A stretch of 64,000 bases of DNA from Aplidium turbinatum (Eukaryota; Chordata; Ascidiacea; Aplousobranchia; Polyclinidae): contig OU964918.1 of NCBI GenBank assembly GCA_918807975.1, positions 51,382,477 through 51,446,476 of the forward strand, written 5' to 3'. The translations under genes and the position numbers were made by a program. The notes beneath the pieces were generated by a model, which saw only the letters and a list, made by a program, of their open reading frames with translations, searched no databases and was not told where the DNA came from. Every line of letters begins with the position of its first letter. Position 1 is the first letter of the stretch. Below, piece by piece: positions 10,505-19,212 of this stretch.

Positions 10505-11222
10505 TATAATAATAATAACAATATTTATATAGCGCCACATCCACAGTTAAACTATGCTCCTGGGCGCTGTACATGACAATGGTGATAATTAATACGGTAC
10601 ATTCAGTCATAATGTTCATTGAAATAGAACGTTTTCAAGCGAGCTTTGAATTCATTTAAATTTTCAGCTTCTTTCACACAAATAGGCAAACAGTTCCAGC
10701 AACTGGCAGCAACAACTGGGAAGGTACGATTTCCATATTGTGTCTTACATGAAGGGTTGCACAAGAGCAATTGATGCTGAGAACGCAAAGTTCTGGCAGG
10801 TTTATAATGAACAAGCAAAGTGTCCAGATAGTTCGGAGCAAAACCATGGAAAACTTTATAAATTAATAGACATATTTTGAAGCGAATACGATACAATACT
10901 GGAAGCCAATGCAGGGATTTTAGTATAGGAGTGATATGCTCACGTTTACGTGTTAAAGTAATTAGCCGAGCAGCAGCATTCTGAACTCTTTGAAGACTCA
11001 AAATAGTACAATGTGGAATGTTATTTAACAATGAATTTGAATAATCAAGCCTGGATGTCACAAGTGCATGAGTTAAAGTTTTACAAGCATCAGCATTAAT
11101 AAACTGTCTGAAGGAACCAATATTTCTAAGATGAAAAAAGCAAGATTTAACAGTGGAACTGACAAAGTTTTCTAAACACAAATGTTGATTTAATGTTACA
11201 CCAAGCAATTTAGGCCTAATTG
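10505..11222 (-). mobile_element. CR1/L2-like LINE, 5'-truncated
   Basis: Read on the minus strand, a reverse-transcriptase C-terminal frame (11208 to 10603) is followed by a 3' region ending in the GCGCTATATAAATATTG type sequence and an ATT-type microsatellite (near 10505-10545), typical of CR1/L2 tails. Its 5' side stops at the duplication of the adjacent hAT. Confidence 0.75.
10603..11208 (-). pseudogene. CR1/L2 LINE reverse transcriptase, C-terminal part
   Basis: The frame contains LGVTLNQHLCLENFVSS, then ALVTSRLDYSNSLL, LQRVQNAAARLITLTRKREH, LHWLPVLYRIRFKICLLIYK and a final NEFKARLKTFYF. These are the standard C-terminal blocks of CR1/L2 reverse transcriptases downstream of the catalytic aspartates, which are missing here. 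In the extended frame a TAGGCCTA word at 11211-11218 adds two residues between SI and KLLGV; without it the usual KLLGVTL spacing appears. Confidence 0.75.
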
Positions 11223-11229
11223 AGTTAGA

Positions 11230-12939
11230 CAGGGGTTCTTAACCGGGGGTAAATTTACCCCCTGGGGGTAAATGTCACCTACAGAGGGGGTAAATTTACT
11301 GAATCATAAATTAAAGCAAACTTCATCTTTTCAGTTATTAAAAAACTGGTAGTGTTGCACTCGATTTTGATTCAAATTTATGCTTATTGTAAGTTTTCGT
11401 CTTTTTCTTTTATCTCCACGGAAGTAGACTGCCAGTTTCATTTCAGCAGCACATGTGTGCTGCATTTTCACTGTAGGCTATACAACCTAATTAGGACTTC
11501 GACCACAAAGACGAAATTCGAGCTGGTATAAGGCAAGAATTAGTCTACAGCTAGAGGAGTCAATTGACGTGTCGAACTGTGCATATTTGTTGGTTTACTG
11601 TCAATAAGTGCATGCTGGTGAGTTGAAAGAAGAATTTTTGATGTGCGAAAGTTTAGAGACGACTACCAAAGCGGTTAATGTTCTGGAAAAAATAGATAAT
11701 TTCTTTCAACAAACTAATATATCCTGAAATTAGCCTATGTGGGTTCACTTTGCACAGACGGTGCCCCTTCTATGCTCGGTGCTAAGTCTGGCTTTACAAC
11801 TCAACGAACGAAAAAACGCGCACCGAACATCATTTCTACTCACTGTGCCCTTCATCGACATGCACTGGCAAGTAAAACCCTTCCAGAATATTTGAAAGCA
11901 GTAGGCTATTGAAGCATGTAGTTAAATGTGTGAATTTTATCAGGGCACGTGCTCTTAATCATCGTCTTTTCAAAGTGGTTTGTGATCAGATGGAATCAAC
12001 ACTCTGTTCTCCTTTATCACACCGATGTTCAGTGGCTCTCTAGGGGCCTTGTTTTGTCTCGAGTTTTCTAACTACATGGTGAAATCGAGATTTTTCTTCG
12101 AGAACGCAAATCCCCGTTGAGTCAAATCCATCGTTTTTCCCCTATTAATCATATTAATCGAAATGTGAGACAGATGAATTTAAATGAATAAAATATTTTG
12201 AAATAGCTTGAACAAGTAGGCTAGAAACGAAAAATAAGTTTCACGTTCATAGCGTCACAATCTGCCGCAAAGTATAAAATGTGTGCACGGGATATGTGCT
12301 TTGATGTGTGCTTTGAAAACGGTGTATTTCAAAGTTTAATGACATGACCCTTACCCTGAGTAATATCAATCTTTCTTCTTCTAACTGACCTGACCCTACT
12401 CAACGGGGATTTGCAACGGGGATTTTCTTCTAACTGACATGACCCTACTCAACGGGGATTTGCGTTCTCGAAGAAAAATCTCGATTTCACCATGTAGTTA
12501 GAAAACTCGAGACAAAACAAGGCCCCTAGAGAGCCATTGAACATCGGTGTGATAAAGGAGAACAGAGTGTTGATTCCATCTTTGAAGACAACAAATTTAT
12601 TGGTGCATTGGCTTACCTACTTGACAGACATTTTTTCAAGTTTGAACCAGCTCAATATGCACATGCAAGGAAAAAGTGACCATTATATAGATGTAGCCTA
12701 CATGATCAAATTCAGGGCTTTCAGACAAAATTAGATCTGTGGAGTAGAAGAGTTCAAAAAGGAATTTACGCAAATTTTCCAACATTTGGTGATTGGAAAG
12801 TCAGTAGAAGTCGCAACAAGCTTTCTGACCTCGAAATCTGGACACGGACATCACAAGGGGCCACCAAAACGGTGGGGGTAAATTTTACTTTTTTCATTCG
12901 GCAAGGGGTAAACGAGACAAAAAAGGTTAAGAACCCCTG
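11230..12939 (+). mobile_element. hAT element of the ZBED5/SCAND3 type
   Basis: The ends CAGGGGTTCTTAACC (11230) and GGTTAAGAACCCCTG (12939) are an exact inverted repeat. The flanks share AGTTAGA (11223-11229 and 12940-12946), 7 bp of an expected 8. Transposase remnants run along the plus strand. Its middle (about 12118-12570) is occupied by inverted copies of both its own coding sequence and the right flank. Confidence 0.8.
11660..12770 (+). pseudogene. hAT transposase remnant, ZBED5/SCAND3-like
   Basis: In pieces, the plus strand reads GSLCTDGAPSMLGAKSGF (the first catalytic aspartate region), THCALHRHALASKTLPEYLK, RARALNHRLFKVVCDQMES, LSRGLVLSRVF, and after the rearranged block LTDIFSSLNQLNMHMQGK and YANFPTF. 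This order is that of the hAT transposases domesticated as ZBED5 and SCAND3. Three frame changes coincide exactly with TAGCCTA or TAGGCTA words at 11731, 11902 and 12694. An in-frame TGA replaces a tryptophan codon just before the first. The C-terminal dimerisation region is missing. Confidence 0.8.
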
Positions 12940-13200
12940 AGTTAGAAGAAGAAAGATTGATATTACTCAGGGTAAGGGTCATGTCATTAAACTTTGAAAT
13001 ACACCGTTTTCAAAGCACACATCAAAGCACATATCCCGTGCACACATTTTATACTTTGCGGCAGATTGTGACGCTATGAACGTGAAACTTATTTTTCGTT
13101 TCTAGCCTACTTGTTCAAGCTATTTCAAAATATTTCATTCGTTTATCTTCATCTGTCTCACATTTCGATTAATATGATTAATAGAGGAAAAACGATTAAC
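12060..13200. repeat. Paired inverted segments inside and beside the hAT
   Basis: Two inverted pairs are visible. Sequence near 11985-12118 (hAT coding) recurs reversed at about 12440-12570. Sequence at about 12130-12390 recurs reversed at about 12945-13200, that is, in the flank outside the right end of the hAT. So a reversed copy of the flank plus a reversed copy of hAT sequence sits inside the element. Confidence 0.7.
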
Positions 13201-13310
13201 GAACTGCCCAGCATTATTGCTATATCTTATTTTAAAACTTTAAAAAAGTGCCCTTTTTTCATAATCCTGCTCACCCAAACAAAAATCGTTCCGGCGCCCC
13301 TGGCGCTAGC

Positions 13311-13699
13311 CTCAACGTCAACAAAAAGCTGGCGACGTCAACGTACAACACTGTGTGAGTTACTGCACATTTTTCAATACAACAATTTCTGCTATTCGCT
13401 TTCAGCCTAGGCTAATTGTAATCTTTCATTTTTGCCTCAAAATAATATTCACGACAGTATCACAAACAAAAAAAAACAAGTAGGTTACATCATCAGCCTA
13501 TAATAGCATGAAGCCCTTCCTTGCCATTGTTCTTTTGTATACCGGAAACTTGCATCATTACTCGATATTATGCTGACAGATGAGCATAATTGCTATATCT
13601 TATCTTAAAACTATAAAAAATGGCCTTTTAGCAACAAAAGTGCCCTTTTATCATAATCCTGCCCCCCACCCACAGTCAAAATCGTTCCTGCGCCTCTGC
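13311..13699. repeat. Second, eroded copy of the CAGGGGCGCC hAT family
   Basis: The segment matches the inside of the 8842 and 8324 elements: TTACTGCACATTTTTCAATA, TTTCTGCTATTCGC, GCCCTTCC with TTGCCATTGTTC, and the right-end block AAAATCGTTCC near 13680. The terminal CGCCCCTG has decayed. It directly abuts the outer element. Confidence 0.6.
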
Positions 13700-14426
13700 C
13701 AATATGCACATGGCTTTCGTTTACAATTATCTATTTAATTTTAAAGAATCCAATTACGCAGGCCATTTTTAACGCCTTGAAGGTTAAAAATAGTACGGTA
13801 GGCCTACAATTCTAAGAATATTGTCGCCAGTTTATGACTAGGAGAAGACGGGGCAAAGCGAGACATCGCGATTTCTCACGTTTTGTATTCTTTGGCTTCC
13901 TCTAACCGGAAGCACTAGTCAGGCAACTGTAAACTGTATTTGCTGTGAAAAAAATGCGACTGGCAGAGCACAACGCGTGTCGTGAGGAAGTAAAATGCGT
14001 TTTGGCATGGTTTGTTGGAAGAGATGCAGGAGATGGAAAACGGAAGAGATGCAAAAGATGGAAAAGTAGCTACCACATTCGTTAGCATAAGCGAATTTGT
14101 TGGTAGCTCTGTTTTTATCTTAGACATTGAGACAGTAGCCTATTATTTTGTTGGTAACAAAAGCAACTTTTACCTAAAACTTTACAGGTTTCAGCAGAGA
14201 TGTTATTTTCTAAAGGCTATACTTTGGGGCAAAGTGGGACAGCTGTATTAGGGCGACTTGGGACAGTGCATTAGGGCAACATGAGACTCTAGAAGTCTAG
14301 ATTGTATCTGTGGTTCTTCTGTTGATTGAATTTTTGTTTATAGCTCTTTTAGTCTTCAAGATTGTAAAATATTTATCAGCATTCATTTATATTGTACCGG
14401 TAGGCCTACACAATTTAATTCTGACA

Positions 14427-14548
14427 ATGGTTCGTCGCTACAAGAGAAAAACTGAAATAGGTAAATGGACGGATAGGCTATCAATATTAAGAATGCAATA
14501 GAAGATGTGAAAAGTAAGAAGTTGTCTTTGAGAGAAGCGGCTAAACAG
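14427..14548 (+). pseudogene. pogo transposase N-terminus (psq-type HTH), interrupted
   Basis: The start reads MVRRYKRKTEIGKWTD, and after the TAGGCTA word at 14474-14480 a second frame reads NAIEDVKSKKLSLREAAKQ. This is the Pipsqueak-type helix-turn-helix that binds pogo transposon ends. Removal of the five bases GGCTA joins the two parts in one frame (KWTD-INIKNAIEDV). The frame is then cut at AAKQ by the insertion at 14549. Beyond 18062 only a few codons remain before a stop, so the catalytic domain was already lost. Confidence 0.75.
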
Positions 14549-15086
14549 TAGGGTGGAGTGAAAAAAATAAAAATCACTAATTCAAAAAACGTCCCCTCTC
14601 AATAGTTGCCTTTGGTCTCAAAACTAAGTTTAAAAGTGGTTTTGGGAAGTTGCCTCGAATACTCAGGTGACAACCTTGACGCAAAGGTCATGCGGGGGTC
14701 AACTCCCATAAAAATGCCATAACTCGATGAGCGGTGATGCTAGAGAGCTAATTTTGATGCCAAAAGAAGCAGAATGTGCAGTTTCCTATCTGTCTCAGAA
14801 GAAGTTTTTTTCGAAATTTCACAAGATATATGGTTATTTTCACAAAATGTAATTTTCAGGTCAAATATGAATAACACATAGCATTATGCACAGTTTAACA
14901 TCACCATATGAGTATGATATATCTCTAACCAATGAAACACTCATTTGAGTGGTTTTAGAGCAAGCACAAGCACAGGATGGTAACAACAAACAAACATGAA
15001 ATTGGGTTTCATAATATTACAATAGCCTAGACGACATACGTTAAATGCCAGTTTTATGCAGGGGGTCATGGTATCGGCAGGAGGAC

Positions 15087-15530
15087 CTAAGATTGAAATT
15101 GCTTTTTGGTATTGTATTGCTTCATCAGTTTTTGTGACCGAATCTTTAGCCTGATCAGACCGTCACGTCTGTTGAAGCCAGCTTTTGCTGATGAAGCTTC
15201 GGTTACAAGCTTTATGTGGCGCTCCACAGCTTGATTGTGACATGGGTGGCGAATAATGAGCTTTTCTTCTCTGATTTTTCGATGTCGCATTTACTCAGGT
15301 GTCGAATTGCTGGTGGTTCGTTGGTTTGGTCAGAATTTAAGTTCACAAGTTTGTAGTAAGATTTAGCATGAACGTTGAATTTTCTCACATGGACAGCAGC
15401 TACAGATTCTTCCCCATCGGATGGCTCGTTTTGGACTGGTGCTGCTTCGCTTTCAGGCACTTCATTTTCGATTGAAAATTGTTCAATGACCCCTCTCAAA
15501 CTAAGGATTTTGTTCACAGCTAAATGACGA
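15087..15530 (-). pseudogene. Transposase C-terminal half, left arm copy
   Basis: Minus-strand codons repeat the right-arm protein almost word for word: RHLAVNKILSLRGVIEQF, ENEVPESEAAPVQNEPSDGE, then in the next frame PCHNQAVERHIKLVTEAS and FNRRDGLIRLKIRSQKLM. The arm is therefore an inverted duplication of coding sequence, not a simple terminal repeat. A frame change separates the two blocks and there is no start codon of its own. Confidence 0.75.
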
Positions 15531-15687
15531 ATATTATGGGTACAGAATCTGCATGGCCGTAATGTTGGGCACTGTTGATGAAGATCTCGAGCTTCTTGAA
15601 GTTGGAGGACTTTCCCATGCAAGGTAGCTGACCTTAGCCTGTCACATACCCCGTTTCTATGTTTCTGTACAACGACCAACCACAACA

Positions 15688-16383
15688 TTGACAACAATCG
15701 TAGAATTTTGCATTAGAGTTTACTTTCCTGCATGGTTTGAAATCAAGCACTACCACACGATCGCAAATGGACCGAAAAACTGCTTCAACATGCTACAAAG
15801 AGTCGTCAAATTTCCGAACAATAAAGTCAAGAAGATTGCACTGGATGTCCTTAAGCGAAATGCATTCCTTGCGCACCAAGAAAACATTCTCTTGGGGATG
15901 TTGGCAGATGATGATGAGACAGTTCGTCATTTAGCTGTAAACAAAATCCTTAGTTTGAGAGGGGTCATTGAACAATTTTTAATCGAAAATGAAGTGCCTG
16001 AAAGCGAAGCAGCACCAGTCCAAAACGAGCCATCCGATGGGGAAGAATATGTAGCTTCTGTCCATGTGAGAAAATTCAATGTTCCAGCAATCAACGTTCA
16101 TGCTAAATCTTACTACAAACTTGTGAACTTAAATTCTGACCAAATCAACGAACCACCAGAAATTCGACACCTGAGTAACTGCGACATCGAAAAAATCAGA
16201 GAAGAAAAGCTCATTATGCGCCACCCATGCCACAATCAAGCTGTGGAGCGTCACATAAAGCTTGTAACCGAAGCTTCATCAGCAGTAGCTGGCTTCAACA
16301 GACGTGACGGTCTGATCAGGCTAAAGATTCGGTCACAAAAACTGATGAAGCAATACAATACCAAAAAGCAATTTCAATCTTAG
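15688..16383 (+). pseudogene. Transposase C-terminal half, right arm copy
   Basis: A 231-codon plus-strand frame begins in the palindrome centre and includes FCIRVYFPAWFEIKHYH, VVKFPNNKVKKIALDVLKRN, AFLAHQENILLGMLADD, HLAVNKILSLRG, YYKLVNLNSDQ, PCHNQAVERHIKLVTEAS and RRDGLIRLKIRSQKLM. It aligns along its length with the minus-strand frame at 35.6-36.4 kb (VRFCLEVYFSTWFEIK, FAQPKNILIAMLG and so on). The same protein type recurs in many invertebrate genomes as an uncharacterised repeat-encoded protein. The N-terminal catalytic region is missing here. The His-Asn-Gln-x-Val-Glu-Arg-His block is the most conserved part. Confidence 0.75.
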
Positions 16384-16445
16384 GTCCTCCTGCCGATACC
16401 ATGTCCCCCTGCATAAAACTGGCATTTAACGTATGTCGTCTAGGC

Positions 16446-17533
16446 CAGGGGTGTGCAACCTTTATTACAGGAGGGCCAGATATAAATAACTGGGTGAAAC
16501 CGCGGGCCGCACGTTTATTTAACATATGATTTCTAGTAATTGCAGGCACAAACGAGTATTTTGTTTTTGTTATTCATGTTATTCTTATGGCATTATTAGG
16601 GGTTATCTCCTTGCAGAAATAATAAGTTAAGACGCATAAATTTCTGAAGAAAATTGCTATTGGAATTTATTGTCACACCGCGTCTTTAAGTGAGTTCTGT
16701 GAGAAGTTTGCAGCTGGCTCCTTTTCCCGACGGCTTTTTCCAAATTTACTTCAATGGAAGTACTCGCATTCAAGTTGATTTTCCAAGTGTTTGTCTGTCA
16801 GAACCGATCGATAGGGAGATTTTATGACGCCCATTTTAGAAAACAATTGTTCGCACAAATACGTTGAGCCAAACAGAGCCATTTTCGAAGCCATGGATTT
16901 TTTCAAATGTAGAAAGTCATCTTAGCTGAGATGCTTTCAGTAAAAATCGTCAAGGTTCATTTCTAAATGCTTTGCTTTCAAATCCGTTTTCTCTTGAAGA
17001 TCAATCAGTTCAAGTTATATTTGCTGAAATTACTGGTGCTTTGTCAATGTCTGTGTTGAATGGCGATGCGAATATACCAAACAAATGTTCATGAGATTTG
17101 AAGTTTTTGAAACGAGCGAAAAATTCATACAACAAATTTTCAAGTTGGTCTGCAAATTCAGTTTTCTTCTCAGGATGCATTCCGTAGTCTCTCAAAGTTG
17201 GAAAGTGGAAAGAATTTCCTGTCTGTACGTGAGCTTTCCAAAGTCGTAATTTGTTCATAATGCCTTTTATGTGACCATACATTTTTACATTCCAAATAAT
17301 TAAATACAATGTATTAGCGGTGGCCGGTGGGAGATTTCTAAAATGGTTAACAGAAGGTGCAAAAGCTGCAATAACCCACTCCACAATGAATTGTTCACAC
17401 GTACCAGACTAAACTAAAATATAAACACGTTTCGCGGGCCGCACACAATTCAAAATTGGCACATCTTCGCGGGCCGCACAATTTTTCTTCGCGGGCCGCA
17501 TTTGGCCCGCGGGCCGCACGTTGCACACCCCTG
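16446..17533 (-). mobile_element. hAT element inserted in the right arm of copy A
   Basis: The ends CAGGGGTGTGCAACC and GTTGCACACCCCTG are flanked by a perfect 8-bp duplication GTCTAGGC (16438-16445 and 17534-17541). The subterminal GCGGGCCGCA blocks near 16500 and 17430-17520 are typical of Charlie/ZBED-type hATs. Transposase remnants lie on the minus strand. Confidence 0.85.
16690..17384 (-). pseudogene. hAT transposase remnant, C-terminal part
   Basis: From 17384 downward the minus strand reads HIKGIMNKLRLWKAHVQTGN, FHFPTLRDYG, LLYEFFARFKNFKSHEHLFG and FASPFNTDIDKAP. After frame changes it continues ELIDLQEKTDLKAK, then MALFGSTYLCEQLFSKM and RSVLTDKHLENQL. The last two are the hAT dimerisation motif with the S-T-Y-x-C-E-x-x-F-S-x-M signature. 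The whole matches the SCAND3/ZBED5 transposase type. The catalytic first half is missing and at least three frame breaks are present. Confidence 0.8.
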
Positions 17534-18301
17534 GTCTAGGCCATTGTAATATTATGAAACCCAATTTTATGTTTGTTTGTTGTTACCATCTTGTGCTTGT
17601 GCTTGCTCTAAAACCACTCAAATGAGTGTTTCATTGGTTAGAGATATATCATACTCATTAGTCATTATGCTGATTTCTTGTGGAGTGATTATGTTATGGT
17701 GATGTTAAACTGTGCATAATGCTATGTGTTATTCATATTTGACCTGTAAACTACATTTTGTGAAAATAACCATATATCTAGTAAAATTTCGAAAAAAACT
17801 TCTTTTGAGACAGATAGGAAACTGCACATTCTGCTTCTTTTGGCATCAAAATTAGCTCTCTAGCATCACCGCTCACAGAGTTATGGCATTTTTATGGGAT
17901 TTGACCCCCGCATGACCTTTGCGTCAAGGTTGTCACCTGAGTATTCGAGGCAACTTCCCAAAACCACTTTTAAACTTAGTTTTGAGACCAAAGGAAACTA
18001 TTGAGAGGGGACGTTTTTTGAATTAGTGATTTTTATTTTTTTCACTCCACCCTACTAAACAGTACCAAATCATGCAAAACTGAAAGTCCCGCTTTGCCCC
18101 ACGGCTAGGGCAAAGCGGGACATTTAAAAAAAATTCTTTTTTGATTTGTACTATAACAGTAGAAAGATTCCGCTTGATCTTCGAACCAATGCTGACCAAC
18201 TAAGGCTTTCGATTAAAAAAGAAATTAACTAAATCCAACCATCACTGTTGCTGAAATTACGTTTTTACGAAAAGTGTCCCGCTTTGCCCCGTCTTCCCCT
18301 A

Positions 18302-18966
18302 AAGGGAGCATAAACTCCCTTTTAGTCTGAAAGCTGTCAGGATTTAGGATACCGGTTCTTAATATAGGTTACTAATTTTTTCCTGGCATTGCAGAAAAAG
18401 GAAAAATATAAATGTTTTTTCTGTAATTTAATCAAACCACCAAGTTTAGAAATAGGAAAGTTTTGATTTCACTTGTACAGTTTTCAAACAGAAAAAATTA
18501 TCTTGATTCGTCTCCCAAATTACAGTAAAACTTAAAATCGATGAGTTGTATTTTTAACACAGAGCCCACAAATTTCGTTTGGATAAAATAAATACATTCA
18601 TTTACTCATTGATGTGCTAGGTTTCATGCGATTTTTACAAGAAATTTTGTGAAATAGTAAATCAGGTTTGCATATTAGCCTACCACCAGTGCTATACACA
18701 CGGGAAGGCTACTGCACTCTCTTGAGGTTCATAACTCTTCACACCCAGTGCCAGCAATGCTATAATGTGTTTGTAGAAATTGTTTCGCTTGCTGGAAAAG
18801 GAAAATGCTATCGCATGACTTGTTTAGATTCAGTGATTTATAATTCTTGGTAATGATTGCATGGCCTACCAATAAATGAAGCGCGTAGCAGATGCCAATA
18901 AAAAACATGTAGGACTTTGATCATTAAAAACGAGAGAGCACGGAGATGAAATGTAATGGTCTAAGT
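18302..18966. other. No recognisable gene
   Basis: AT-rich sequence between two elements. Only a 61-codon frame without family resemblance occurs. One TAGCCTA word lies near 18676. Confidence 0.5.
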
Positions 18967-19204
18967 CAGGAGTTCTTAACCAGGGGTGCGAGACCTGTGC
19001 CTAGGCGGTGCGGGGATGCTGAATTATCAAGGTTTGTTATAATATGCTACGACGTAAGGAGCAGTTATTTTTACCAGGTTTCAACAAAAATTTCGAACTG
19101 TAGGCAATTAAGTTATTACTTTTCAGCCAATCTTAGGAGGGGGTGCGAGAACCGTTTGGTAATTTCAAGGTGATGTCGACAAGGCAAAAGGTTAAAAACC
19201 ACTG
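18967..19204. mobile_element. Short non-autonomous hAT (238 bp)
   Basis: The ends CAGGAGTTCTTAACC and GGTTAAAAACCACTG are an imperfect inverted repeat similar to that of the 11230-12939 hAT. The flanks carry a perfect 8-bp duplication GTCTAAGT (18959-18966 and 19205-19212). Internal GGTGCGAG motifs occur near both ends. It has no coding capacity. Confidence 0.85.
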
Positions 19205-19212
19205 GTCTAAGT

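Larger units (their letters stand above)
8324..13302. mobile_element. Outer hAT element of a nested stack
   Basis: The left end CAGGGGCGGGGG (8324) and right end CGGCGCCCCTG (13302) are flanked by a perfect 8-bp duplication GCGCTAGC (8316-8323 and 13303-13310), as expected for hAT. Inside lie another hAT (8842-10121), a CR1/L2 fragment (about 10505-11222) and a third hAT (11230-12939). Its own transposase survives as a C-terminal dimerisation segment at 10266-10448. Subtracting the insertions leaves roughly 1.3 kb of original sequence. Confidence 0.8.
14549..18054. mobile_element. Palindromic DNA transposon, TAGGGTGGAGTG family, copy A
   Basis: The ends TAGGGTGGAGTGAAAAAA and TTTTTTTCACTCCACCCTA are flanked by a perfect 8-bp duplication CTAAACAG (14541-14548 and 18055-18062). 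The inverted arms run from the ends about 1 kb inward (to about 15530 and 15925), so they include the 3' half of a transposase in both orientations around a non-repeated centre of about 400 bp. A hAT lies in the right arm. The family is the same as at 34590-37352; I cannot assign it to a named superfamily with certainty. Confidence 0.85.
13841..18299 (+). mobile_element. pogo element (GGGGAAGACGGGGCAAAG ends), split by an insertion
   Basis: The left end at 13841 (GGAGAAGACGGGGCAAAGCG) and the reverse of the right end at 18299 (GGGGAAGACGGGGCAAAGCG) form the inverted repeat, each next to a TA (13839-13840 and 18300-18301), the pogo/Tc1 target. Subterminal copies of the GGGCAAAGCGGGAC motif occur near 14225 and 18085-18120. 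A 3.5-kb unrelated transposon is inserted at 14549-18054. Without it the element is under 1 kb and holds only the start of a transposase, so it is an internally deleted, non-autonomous copy. Confidence 0.8.
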
